Under the pieces are notes generated by a model. It saw nothing but the letters and a program-made list of their open reading frames with translations. It made no database searches and was not told the DNA's origin. Below, piece by piece: positions 43,466 through 52,006 of a stretch of DNA of 64,000 nt (within the stretch, counting starts at the first letter, position 1; each line of letters opens with the position of its first letter). A program made the translations under genes and the position numbers. Location of the stretch: positions 682,001 through 746,000 of the forward strand of contig OZ255704.1 in NCBI GenBank assembly GCA_965276945.1, given 5' to 3'. This stretch comes from Terriglobus sp965276945. GTDB taxonomy: Bacteria > Acidobacteriota > Terriglobia > Terriglobales > Acidobacteriaceae.

Positions 43466-43765
43466 CTATTGCCGCTTCGAAAGCTCATCAACACGGCCTT
43501 CGAGCTTCTGCTCCATGCCGTAAAAGGTGCGGTAGTCGCCAGCCAAGGTAGAGAGTTTCTGATTCATCTGGTCGAACTGGCGATTTGTATCCCGTCGCAT
43601 TTCATCGAACTGGCGGTTGGTGTCGCTTCGTACTTCGTCATAATGCCGGTTGCTGTCTGTTCGAAGATCGCTGATGCGCTGGTTCTGGTGCAGCCACGCA
43701 AGGATCACCAGCACGAACGAACCAATGGCGGGACTCAGTAGAGCAATGAATTGCAGGTTAGTCAT
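43466..43765 (-). CDS. Membrane-anchored coiled-coil protein
   Basis: Protein of 99 residues with one N-terminal membrane span (FIALLSPAIGSFVLVILAWL) followed by a hydrophilic coiled coil. Three near-identical 11-residue units are visible: RTDSNRHYDEV, RSDTNRQFDEM and RRDTNRQFDQM. Eleven-residue (hendecad) repeats produce a nearly straight coiled coil. The start at 43765 has GGAG eight bases upstream. Similar short proteins occur widely in bacteria without assigned function. It stands upstream of ppa on the same strand with a 45-base gap and might be co-transcribed with it. Confidence 0.72.
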   Translation of the reverse strand: MTNLQFIALLSPAIGSFVLVILAWLHQNQRISDLRTDSNRHYDEVRSDTNRQFDEMRRDTNRQFDQMNQKLSTLAGDYRTFYGMEQKLEGRVDELSKRQ

Positions 43766-43983
43766 AGTCAAGTGCTCCTGGTTCTTGCCGCTGGTGTTCT
43801 GCTGTTCGTACTCGCAACGAAACGTTCTAAATTCAACGATGCACTTACCTATCTTCATTCCGTCAAAAGAGTGAGGCGGTAGGTGATCTACTCGACAGGC
43901 TGATTGTACGCCGAAGACGATCTCTTGAAGCGAGCCTCTGATACCGGGTCAGCATCTTGATCTCAGGACAAACGAACAGTAAA

Positions 43984-45426
43984 TCAAGCGTAGCGAAATA
44001 ACGCCTTGAAGCCGTAGTCCATGTGCTGCTGAATGTGGCAGTGGAAGAGCGCCAGGCCGGGCTGGTCGGCGGTGAAATCCACCACGGCGCGACCGTAGTA
44101 TGGGACGACGACGGTGTCCTTCATGATGCCGCCGGTCTTTTTGCCGTTGATCTCGACCAGTTCCCACAGATGGCGGTGCAGGTGCATGGGATGCGCGTCG
44201 TCCGATGCGTTGCGCATGATCAGGCGGTAGCGCTCGCCTTTCTGCAAGACGAACTCCTGCTCGTGCGGGTAGGGCTTGCCGTTCACCGTCCAGATGTTGA
44301 ATTTGCCCTTCGCGCGCGGCAGCTTCTGGAATTTCATGTCGATGATGTGGGGCGGGGCTGGTGCGGACGGCGCTGCGTTGCCAAAGACCGTGTAATCCCA
44401 TGCGGCTTTCTTGGGATCGATCCACTGCGGCGTTTTGTGCTGTCCGGCGTACTCCACAACGACTCCCAGGCCGGCCTCGCGCACCATTTTTTCCGTTGAG
44501 CCGAGAATCCAGACTCCGGGCCGGTTCATGGTGATTTGGACGTCGATGCGCTCGCCAGCGCCCAGAAAAATCGAGTCCAGCGCCTGCGGCTTCGGGACGG
44601 GATTGCCGTCCATCGCGATCACCTTCATGCTGTGTCCAGCGAGCGCGATGCGGCGGTTCTCAATCGCGCTGGCATTGCAGAAGTGGATGAGGATGCGCTG
44701 GCCTTCGCGCACGCGAATGGGCTCGCCCGCGCCCAGGGCCTTGTCGTTGATGGAGTAGGTCATCGATCCGACTTCGAGGCCGTCGGGGTCGTTGCTCATC
44801 TCTGGCGGCTTTTCCAGCAGCGGGCCGTCGTGGGTGTCGTCGTCATCGTCATCCATTGACGTGGTGAAGAACGGCTCCCAATCGCGCAAAGACAAGAAAA
44901 GTTCCTGATCGTATGCGCCTTTGTCGTTGCCGTCCTCGACATAGACCATGCCAAACTGGCCGCTGTACGCGCCCTTGTGCAGGTCGTCCATGGCCATGGC
45001 GTGGGAGTGGTACCAGCGGATGCCCGCCGGTCCGGGCGTGAGCGTGATGCGGGAGCGCCCATGCGGCGGCACGTACGGCGAGCCTTCCTCCTCGGTGCCG
45101 TCCACCTCGGGCGGAATCAACATGCCATGCCAGTGCACCAGTTCCGGCGTGTCCGTCTCATTGATTATGTCTACCGTGACCGGCTTGCCGGCCCTCATCC
45201 GCAGCAACGGCCCGGGCGCGGTGCCGTTGTAGCCGATAGTCGAGAGGATGCGCGAGGGGTCCAGTTCCACCTGCACAGGCGCGATGCGCAGTTCGAAATC
45301 GGCCTTACCGGCCACTGGCACCACGCCGCCCATCTGCATGGCGTATTGCGCGAACAACGGAACGCGCGATGCTGTTGCCGCAACCACGCCGAGAGTTCCG
45401 AGCTTCAGCAGATCGCGGCGATTCAA
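43984..45426 (-). CDS. Multicopper oxidase (laccase/CueO-like)
   Basis: Exported copper oxidase of 480 residues with a possible Tat leader (RRDLLKLGTLGVVAATA). Copper ligands are HWH (98-100), HSH (140-142), HPMHLHRH (near 415-425) and HCHIQQH (462-468). The T1 axial position after the last His is Phe473, not Met, which in known laccases goes with a high redox potential. An unusual run of Asp (DDDDDD) near residues 190-196 could be a metal-loading loop. The start is TTG 45426, supported by GAGGAG 5-6 bases upstream; no ATG is near. Monocistronic; a dyad at 45446-45464 lies before it. Confidence 0.92.
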   Translation of the reverse strand: MNRRDLLKLGTLGVVAATASRVPLFAQYAMQMGGVVPVAGKADFELRIAPVQVELDPSRILSTIGYNGTAPGPLLRMRAGKPVTVDIINETDTPELVHWHGMLIPPEVDGTEEEGSPYVPPHGRSRITLTPGPAGIRWYHSHAMAMDDLHKGAYSGQFGMVYVEDGNDKGAYDQELFLSLRDWEPFFTTSMDDDDDDTHDGPLLEKPPEMSNDPDGLEVGSMTYSINDKALGAGEPIRVREGQRILIHFCNASAIENRRIALAGHSMKVIAMDGNPVPKPQALDSIFLGAGERIDVQITMNRPGVWILGSTEKMVREAGLGVVVEYAGQHKTPQWIDPKKAAWDYTVFGNAAPSAPAPPHIIDMKFQKLPRAKGKFNIWTVNGKPYPHEQEFVLQKGERYRLIMRNASDDAHPMHLHRHLWELVEINGKKTGGIMKDTVVVPYYGRAVVDFTADQPGLALFHCHIQQHMDYGFKALFRYA

Positions 45427-45445
45427 GCAGTCTCCTCGTACAGGA

Positions 45446-45464
45446 GATGTTTAGGTAAAACATC
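45446..45464 (-). promoter_or_regulatory. Dyad upstream of multicopper oxidase
   Basis: GATGTTT and AAACATC form a perfect 7-base inverted repeat with a 5-base spacer, 20 bases before the TTG start. Position suits an operator for a repressor or a small leader stem. No known copper-response operator sequence is recognised. The rest of the divergent gap 45427-45676 shows only the GGAGG site of the next gene. Confidence 0.3.
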
Positions 45465-45676
45465 CCGCCCGGTCGTGGCTCGCCCTGCGGGATGCCAGTG
45501 AGCGCATCGTCTCATGCGGTAAGGCGCTGAAACAAGCCACTGTTCAACATGCGCTGTGACCCTGTGCAACAAGCAGGCAAGTCTTTCGTCTATACGGTAG
45601 GACGCTTCGGAAGCCCGTTCGTCCTTGCGCCCCAGTTCTGATAGTCTCACCGCACGCCTTCGCTGGAGGATCTCCG

Positions 45677-46480
45677 ATGAAGCACTCGCGCATTGCGCTG
45701 TTGGCAGCGGCTACGGGTCTGTGCTGTGCCCTAGGTTTGCGTGCCTTTCAGCGTGTGGCGGACTTCGGCTTCGGCAACCAAGATTCCCCGAGCAACGTAA
45801 AGTCTGAATTTTATTGGTCGCGGCTGGCGTACACCTCCACTATGCAGAGCCATGGCGGCTACGGCGGCGGGTACTGGGGTCGCAGCTCGTGGTCGCGCGA
45901 TTACCCAAAGGCGGACCGGCAGTTTCTGATCGCCATGCACCGGCTGACGCGTATCGACGGCCGCCCCACGGAGCAGGTCGTCACGCTTGACTCCGATGAA
46001 ATCTTCAACTATCCGTGGATTTACGCCGTACAGGTGCAAACGTGGAGCTTTACCGATGTTGAGGCGAAGCGGCTGCGGGAGTACCTGCTGAAGGGCGGCT
46101 TTCTGATGGTGGATGACTTCCACGGCACGAACGATTGGGAGAACTTTATGAGCGGCCTGCGGCAGGTGCTGCCGGACAGGCCCATCGAAGACCTGTCCGG
46201 AGACGACGAAATCTTTCACACGCTGTACGACGTGGACAGCCGGATGCAGATTCCCGGCGAACACTACATCCGCACCAATCGCACGTATGAGAAGGATGGC
46301 TATACGCCAAAGTGGCGCGCCATTCGTGATTCTGACGGGCGCATCATGGTCGCCATCTGCCACAACATGCACCTGGGTGATGCGTGGGAGTGGGCCGACG
46401 ATCCGAACTACCCCGAGCCGTTCGCCTCCATGGCATTTCGCGTCGGCCTCGATTACATCCTGTACGGCATGACACACTGA
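45677..46480 (+). CDS. DUF4159 exported protein
   Basis: Protein of 267 residues with an N-terminal signal or anchor (RIALLAAATGLCCALGLRAF) and a DUF4159 domain. The domain is recognised by VTLDSDEIFNYPWIYAVQVQ, then LREYLLKGGFLMVDDFHGTN, which is related to the glutamine-amidotransferase/ThuA-like flavodoxin fold. Function unknown; DUF4159 genes typically accompany MoxR, DUF58 and BatA genes, as here. GGAGG lies 7 bases before the ATG. First gene of the 14-kb operon; the stretch from FYWSRLAYTST to GYWGRSSWSRDYPKADRQFL is the conserved N-terminal part. Confidence 0.88.
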   Translation: MKHSRIALLAAATGLCCALGLRAFQRVADFGFGNQDSPSNVKSEFYWSRLAYTSTMQSHGGYGGGYWGRSSWSRDYPKADRQFLIAMHRLTRIDGRPTEQVVTLDSDEIFNYPWIYAVQVQTWSFTDVEAKRLREYLLKGGFLMVDDFHGTNDWENFMSGLRQVLPDRPIEDLSGDDEIFHTLYDVDSRMQIPGEHYIRTNRTYEKDGYTPKWRAIRDSDGRIMVAICHNMHLGDAWEWADDPNYPEPFASMAFRVGLDYILYGMTH

Positions 46481-46562
46481 GGCATCCATCGCGCCTCGCC
46501 AGACCGGCGCGCAAGCATAACCAGGCACGACCTGACGTACCAACAAGGCTAGTTTCGCAGGC

Positions 46563-48872
46563 ATGTTTTCGCTGCTCTTCAAGTATCCATTGCCGGTATT
46601 TACGAAGGGACACCTTGTGTTCCTGAGCAGCTGGCCCGTGTGGCTGCTGCCGATGCTGGCTGTTCTTGCGGCCGCGGGTCTGGCGGCTTTGATCCGGCAC
46701 CGCCTGCGGCAGGCCGCATCCGCTATGCGTGGCGAGGTGCCCGCGCTGAGCACACGGCGTGCCTGGATGATATGGGGCGTGCAGTCCGCTCTGGTCGCCA
46801 TGCTATTGGTTCTGTTGTGGCAACCTGCCATGTCGGTGGCCGAATTGAGTTCGCAGCAGAACATCATCGCGGTCGTCGTGGACGATTCGAAGAGCATGGC
46901 GACGCCCGACGCCGGTGGCAAACCGCGCGAAACAGGCGCGCTGGCTGCGCTCGAAGGCGGCGTTCTGGACGGCTTGAACAAGCGGTTCCGCACACGGCTG
47001 TACACGCTTGACGGTCTGCTGAACAAGCGCGAGTCGCTGAACGGCATCGCGCCTAATGCTGCCGCAACGCACATCGGCGACGGCCTGCAGCGGCTGGCGA
47101 GCGAGACAAGCGATCTGCCGGTTGGCGCGGTCGTGCTGCTCACTGATGGCAGCGAAAACTCCGCAGGAGTGGGTGCCGGATCGTCCATCGGGCTGGAAGC
47201 GATGCAGGCGTTGCGCAACCGCCGGTTGCCAGTGCACACCGTGGCCTTCGGTTCCGCGGATGTGGCGCACGACATCGAGATGGAAGATGTCAGCGTTGCT
47301 CCAACGGTTGTGGCAAATGCACGCATTGCGGCGACGGTCAGCTTCATGCAGCACGGCTATACCAACGGCAAAGCGAGCATGACAGTGCGCGATGACAGTA
47401 AGCTGCTCGCATCGCACGAGGTAACGCTGGGCGCGAACGGCGCGATTCAGACGGAGCCGCTGTTCTTCACCGCCGGTCCCGCTGGCGCGAAGACGCTGCG
47501 CTTTGCCGTGGAGCCGCTGCCGGGCGAACAGAACCTGCTGAACAATGCCCTGACCCGGCCCGTTCTGGTGAGTGATGCAAAGCGCCGCATCCTGTATGTG
47601 GAGGGCGAGCCGCGGTGGCAGTTTCGCTTCCTGCGCCGCGCAGAGGAGGATGATCCCAGCGTGCAGATCGTCTCCATGTTGCGCACGAGCGAAAACAAGA
47701 TTTACCGGCAGGGCATCAACAGCCCGAACGAACTGGCTGACGGATTTCCGGTGCGCGCGGAAGACCTGTTCGGCTACGACGGCATCATCATCGGCTCGGT
47801 GGATGCGGACTACTTCACGCCGCTGCAGCAGGAGTTGCTGCGGGAATATGTGGACCGGCGTGGCGGCGGCATCCTGTTTCTGGGCGGCCGTGCTTCGTTG
47901 AGCGATGGCGGATGGAGTGCATCCAGCTTGAATGATCTCTTGCCGACCTTTCTGCCGGGTGGACGCAGCAATTTTCATCGCAATCCGGCGACGGTCAGCC
48001 TGACCGAGGCTGGCATTGACTCGCCGGTGACGCGCCTGCTGGAAGACCCGCAGAAAAATGCTGAGCGCTGGCGTAAACTCACCTATCTGGCTGATTATGA
48101 GGACCCCGGTTCACCCAAACCCGGCGCAACCGTTCTGGCTGAAATGAACGGCGGACGCAAGAAGATGCCGCTTTTAATCACGGAGAAGTATGGCAACGGG
48201 CGAACGGCCATTTTGGCGACCGGCGGCACGTGGCGCTGGCAGATGAGCGAGCCGCTGGGTGATCCTTCGCATAACCTGTTCTGGCAGCAACTGCTGCGAT
48301 GGCTGGTGGCCGATACGCCGGGCGCGGTCGGCGCATCGCCCTCCGCACGGACATTGTCAGATCAGGGCCGCATGCAATTGACCGCGATGGTGCATGACAA
48401 GCAGTTTCAGCCAGCACGCGATGCACATGTGAGTGCCCATATCCTTGGTCCAGCGAACACGAATGTGACACTCGACATGACACCGTCGCAGGACACTCCA
48501 GGGCTGTACCAGGCGAACTACACGGCGGAGCAGCCCGGCTCATACCTGGCGGAAGTTACCGCTGACTCGACCGGTGCGAAGAGCGAGAAGCTGGGTGAGG
48601 ATGTGGTGACGTTTCAGCGGGAGAACGGCGTTGCCGAAAACTTTCACACGGAGGCGAACCCGCACCTGCTGGAGCAGCTGGCCAGGGATACCGGCGGACG
48701 TGCCTGGGCCTCAAGCGATCTAAAGGATTTGCCGCGTGATATCTCGTACTCGGAAGCTGGCATTTCCGTGCGCGGCACAAAGGAACTGTGGAACATGCCC
48801 ATCGTCTTTCTGCTGCTGCTGGCTCTGCCGGTTGCGGAATGGCTTTTGCGCCGGAAGTGGGGTGTGGTTTGA
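46563..48872 (+). CDS. VWA/GATase-like membrane protein
   Basis: Large membrane protein of 769 residues. Spans lie at about 24-44 and 70-90, and a C-terminal span at 748-766 precedes RRKWGVV. Between them a von Willebrand A domain has the MIDAS motif DDSKS (107-111) and VVLLTDGSEN. Beyond it is a beta-sandwich, then a glutamine-amidotransferase-like region (RILYVEGEPRWQFRFLRRAE, FGYDGIIIGSVDADYFTP, YVDRRGGGILFLGGR). This matches the BatA-related proteins encoded beside MoxR/DUF58 genes. Likely an envelope receptor or scaffold whose VWA domain is acted on by MoxR. The stop overlaps the next start as TTGA. Confidence 0.85.
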   Translation: MFSLLFKYPLPVFTKGHLVFLSSWPVWLLPMLAVLAAAGLAALIRHRLRQAASAMRGEVPALSTRRAWMIWGVQSALVAMLLVLLWQPAMSVAELSSQQNIIAVVVDDSKSMATPDAGGKPRETGALAALEGGVLDGLNKRFRTRLYTLDGLLNKRESLNGIAPNAAATHIGDGLQRLASETSDLPVGAVVLLTDGSENSAGVGAGSSIGLEAMQALRNRRLPVHTVAFGSADVAHDIEMEDVSVAPTVVANARIAATVSFMQHGYTNGKASMTVRDDSKLLASHEVTLGANGAIQTEPLFFTAGPAGAKTLRFAVEPLPGEQNLLNNALTRPVLVSDAKRRILYVEGEPRWQFRFLRRAEEDDPSVQIVSMLRTSENKIYRQGINSPNELADGFPVRAEDLFGYDGIIIGSVDADYFTPLQQELLREYVDRRGGGILFLGGRASLSDGGWSASSLNDLLPTFLPGGRSNFHRNPATVSLTEAGIDSPVTRLLEDPQKNAERWRKLTYLADYEDPGSPKPGATVLAEMNGGRKKMPLLITEKYGNGRTAILATGGTWRWQMSEPLGDPSHNLFWQQLLRWLVADTPGAVGASPSARTLSDQGRMQLTAMVHDKQFQPARDAHVSAHILGPANTNVTLDMTPSQDTPGLYQANYTAEQPGSYLAEVTADSTGAKSEKLGEDVVTFQRENGVAENFHTEANPHLLEQLARDTGGRAWASSDLKDLPRDISYSEAGISVRGTKELWNMPIVFLLLLALPVAEWLLRRKWGVV

Positions 48873-49792
48873 GGCTGGCTCTTTCTTTCGGGTTATTTAC
48901 GCTTGCGCTACAGGCGCATGCCGCGACGTTCTATGTCACGGTAGCTGGCCTGGGTGGTGAACCGGACTACGAGCAGCGCTTCACGGCCAATGCGCGGGAC
49001 TTGGACAAGGTGTTCAAGGCGACCGGCAGTACAGCGCACGTGTACACGTTGACCGGCCCACAAGCAACGGCGGCACAGCTGCGCAGCACCCTGGCAACCG
49101 TGGCACAGCAAGCCACGGCGAGCGATGAGTTTGTGCTGATCCTGATTGGCCACGGCAGCTATGACGGCGCGGAGTACAAGTTCAACCTGCCTGGCCCGGA
49201 CCTGTCCGCCGCGGACCTGGCCGGGCTGTGCGATCGCATTCCGGCGAAGCGTCAGCTTATTGTAGACACGACAAGCGCCAGTGGCGGCGCGATGCCTGCA
49301 CTGGAGCGGAGCGGACGCGCCGTGATTACGGCGACGAAGTCCGGCACGGAGAAAAACGCGACGGTCTTCGCGCGCTATTGGGTGGAAGCGTTGCAGGATC
49401 CGGCGGCAGACACGGATAAGAGTGAGTCGCTCTCCGCGATGGAAGCGTACACCTATGCAGCAAAGAAAACCGCTGCCTTCTATGACTCACAAAAGCGCCT
49501 GGCGACGGAGCACGCGGTTTTTGACGACACTGGCCACGGTGAGCCGGTGCGCGAAGCTGGCAACGGCCAGGGGCAACTGTTAAGCAGCTTTACGATTCTG
49601 CGGTTTGGCGCGGCGCAGAAGGCCGCGAATGATCCGGCAAAGCAGGCGCTGCTCGCCAAGAAGGAAGATCTAGAACAGAAGATCGACGCCTTGAAGTACG
49701 GCAAGGCCGCGATGGAGCCTGGCGAGTACCGTAAACAGCTAAGCGCCGCGTTGCTTAATCTCGCGAAGGTGCAGGAGGAACTCGACAAATGA
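48869..49792 (+). CDS. Exported caspase-fold protein lacking catalytic Cys
   Basis: Protein of 307 residues. Start TTG 48869 overlaps the previous stop and gives a signal peptide (LALSFGLFTLALQAHA). The mature part resembles the caspase/C13 (clan CD) fold: strand plus His in FVLILIGHGSYDG (His95), then strand RQLIVDTTSASGG (129-140), where peptidases have a Cys before xSGG, and finally AVITATKSGTEKNATVFARY, typical of the strand after the active site. The expected Cys is replaced by Ser136 (neighbours Thr135, Ala137). It is therefore probably a pseudo-protease or binding module. A coiled coil ends the protein (KKEDLEQKIDALKYGK). The family assignment is by eye and needs a structure-based check. 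Confidence 0.65.
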   Translation: MRLALSFGLFTLALQAHAATFYVTVAGLGGEPDYEQRFTANARDLDKVFKATGSTAHVYTLTGPQATAAQLRSTLATVAQQATASDEFVLILIGHGSYDGAEYKFNLPGPDLSAADLAGLCDRIPAKRQLIVDTTSASGGAMPALERSGRAVITATKSGTEKNATVFARYWVEALQDPAADTDKSESLSAMEAYTYAAKKTAAFYDSQKRLATEHAVFDDTGHGEPVREAGNGQGQLLSSFTILRFGAAQKAANDPAKQALLAKKEDLEQKIDALKYGKAAMEPGEYRKQLSAALLNLAKVQEELDK

Positions 49793-51990
49793 TCCGCTCT
49801 GCTGCTGTGTTCGTCCTTGCGCTGCTGATGGCTCCGCTGTGCCGTGCCGCCGATCCTGCATCCTGCTGGACGATGCGCAAGCACGGGCAGGACGCGCAGG
49901 CGGTGCAATGCTTTGAGCAACTCACGCGAAGCAGCGATGCGTATGCGCGGGCGGAAGGCTTCTGGGGGTTGGAGGATTGGACGTCTGCGAACGAGCAGTT
50001 CCGCACGGCCACGCAGTCCGTCGGCAGCCCCGCGTTTTACAAGGTGCGCTACGGCATGTTGCTGCACGAGCGCTTCAACAACCCTGAGGCGGCGGACCTG
50101 TTCCGCGAGGCGCTAGCGGCCGATCCGGGCAGCGCCGCCGCTAATCTTGGCCTGGCCATGGTTGCCGCTGAAGACTACAACGGGAAGGCAAGCGAGTACC
50201 TGGCGAAGGCGGAGGTGCTCGACCCGAAGCTGGCCGCAGCGCACGAACTTGCGGCAAAGATTGCGTTGGAAGATGACAACCGCGAGCTTGCCGCGACGGA
50301 GGCGGACAAAGCCATCGCGCTGGAAGGTGATGCGCTGGATGCGATGGCCATCCATGCCGCGCTGAAGTTGATCGCGGACCGCTCGCCCGATGCGTGGTTC
50401 GCAAAGATCGCGGCGATCAATTCGCACTATGGCGAGGGTTACGCTGAGGTGGCGCACCATCTGGAACTGCATTACCGCTACACCGACGCCGCCGTGTACG
50501 ACCGAAAGGCGATTGAGGCCGATCCACGGCTATGGTCCGCGCACGCCGCGCTTGGGATTGAGTTGATGCGATTGGGCAAGGAAGATGAGCCGCTGAAGGA
50601 ACTAGAGCTGGCGTACAACAATGGCTACCGCAATCCTGCCACGGTCAACAGCCTGCGCCTGCTGGACAGCTACAAGAACTTCGACACCACGCGCGAAAGC
50701 ACGACGGTGCTGAAACTGGATAAGAAAGAAAACGAACTATTACTGCCGTACATGCAGGCAGAGCTGCACACCATTCAGGAGACGTATTCGAAGAAGTACA
50801 ACATGACGCTGCCCGGCCCGGTGCAATTGGAGGTCTACCCCAATCACGAGGACTTTGCGGTACGCACCATGGGCATGCCTGGCCTGGGCGCGCTGGGCGT
50901 TACGTTCGGCGAAGTGGTCGCGATGGACAGCCCCAGCGGACGCAAGCCAGGCGACTTTAACTGGGGCGCGACGCTGTGGCATGAGATGAGCCATGTGTAC
51001 ATCATCACGGCGACCAATCAGCGCGTGCCCCGGTGGTTTACCGAAGGCCTGGCCGTGCATGAAGAGGGGCAGCGCTCGCCCGAGTGGGCAGACCGGGTAA
51101 CGCCGGATGTTCTGCTTGCGATCCGCGATAAAAAGCTGCTGCCAGTGACGAAGCTGGACCGTGGATTTGTCTTTCCGGAGTATCCGCAGCAGGTGATCGT
51201 TTCGTACTTCCAGGCGGGCAGCATCTGCGACTTTATCAGCGCGAAGTGGGGCGAGGGCAAGCTGCTGGACATGGTGCACGCCTATGCCGCGCAGAAGTCC
51301 ACACCGGACGCGGTGCAGCAGACCCTTGGCGTATCGCCCGAGCAGTTCGATACGCAGTATCTTGCGTGGATCAATGCAAAGTATGGTGCGGAGGCTGCTC
51401 ACTTCGAAGAGTGGCGAGGCAAACTGAAGGCGCTTGTAGCTGCTTCACAGGCAAAACAGTACGACATCGTGATTGCGCAGGCACCCGCGGTGGTTGCGAT
51501 GTATCCCGAGTATGCGAGCGATGCGAACGCCTATGAACTGCTGGCAGACGCGCAGAAAAGCAAGGGTGAAGCCAAGGCGGAAGCGGCCGCGCTGGCGCAG
51601 TATGAGCACGCGGGCGGATCGCAGCCGGACGTGCTCAAGCGGCTGGCAGCGCTAGAAGAGAGCGCGGGCGACAAGGCGGCAGCGGCTGCCACGCTGACGC
51701 GCATCCTGTACATCTACCCGGTGAAGGATGCCGATCTGCATCAGCACCTCGGTGATCTGCTGCTGGCACAGCAACAGTACCCCGCTGCCATCCGCGAGTT
51801 TAATGCGGTTCTCGCCTCAAACCCGCTGGATAGAGCGGGCGCGGAGTACAACCTGGCACAGGCGTATCTTGCCGCGGGGCAGCGCGACAAGGCTGAAGAG
51901 AGCGTGCTTCTGGCGCTGGAGGCTGCGCCCGGCTACCGGCCCGCGCAGAAGATGTTGCTGCAACTGAAACAAGGATCCGCAAAGGACTGA
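49789..51990 (+). CDS. Exported TPR-metallopeptidase
   Basis: Exported protein of 733 residues (signal peptide RSAAVFVLALLMAPLCRA) with three parts. An N-terminal set of TPR repeats (about 25-290) is followed by a zinc peptidase domain of the gluzincin type with HEMSH at 398-402 and WFTEGLAVHEE about 20 residues later, supplying the third ligand Glu. A C-terminal set of TPR repeats (about 560-725) ends it. The ATG overlaps the stop of the caspase-like gene. It may process or recruit envelope proteins through its TPR arms. Neither substrate nor a named family is clear to me; DUF1570-type peptidases are similar in layout. Confidence 0.82.
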   Translation: MIRSAAVFVLALLMAPLCRAADPASCWTMRKHGQDAQAVQCFEQLTRSSDAYARAEGFWGLEDWTSANEQFRTATQSVGSPAFYKVRYGMLLHERFNNPEAADLFREALAADPGSAAANLGLAMVAAEDYNGKASEYLAKAEVLDPKLAAAHELAAKIALEDDNRELAATEADKAIALEGDALDAMAIHAALKLIADRSPDAWFAKIAAINSHYGEGYAEVAHHLELHYRYTDAAVYDRKAIEADPRLWSAHAALGIELMRLGKEDEPLKELELAYNNGYRNPATVNSLRLLDSYKNFDTTRESTTVLKLDKKENELLLPYMQAELHTIQETYSKKYNMTLPGPVQLEVYPNHEDFAVRTMGMPGLGALGVTFGEVVAMDSPSGRKPGDFNWGATLWHEMSHVYIITATNQRVPRWFTEGLAVHEEGQRSPEWADRVTPDVLLAIRDKKLLPVTKLDRGFVFPEYPQQVIVSYFQAGSICDFISAKWGEGKLLDMVHAYAAQKSTPDAVQQTLGVSPEQFDTQYLAWINAKYGAEAAHFEEWRGKLKALVAASQAKQYDIVIAQAPAVVAMYPEYASDANAYELLADAQKSKGEAKAEAAALAQYEHAGGSQPDVLKRLAALEESAGDKAAAAATLTRILYIYPVKDADLHQHLGDLLLAQQQYPAAIREFNAVLASNPLDRAGAEYNLAQAYLAAGQRDKAEESVLLALEAAPGYRPAQKMLLQLKQGSAKD

Positions 51991-52006
51991 GAGGACGACG
52001 AGACGC

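Noticed and set aside
45731..47347. Minus-strand open frame of 538 codons
   Set aside because: Covers the DUF4159 and VWA genes on the opposite strand; those have recognisable domains and this frame has none. GC-rich codon bias leaves the antisense frame open.
46803..47978. Minus-strand open frame of 391 codons
   Set aside because: Shadow of the VWA membrane protein gene; no credible start or domain.
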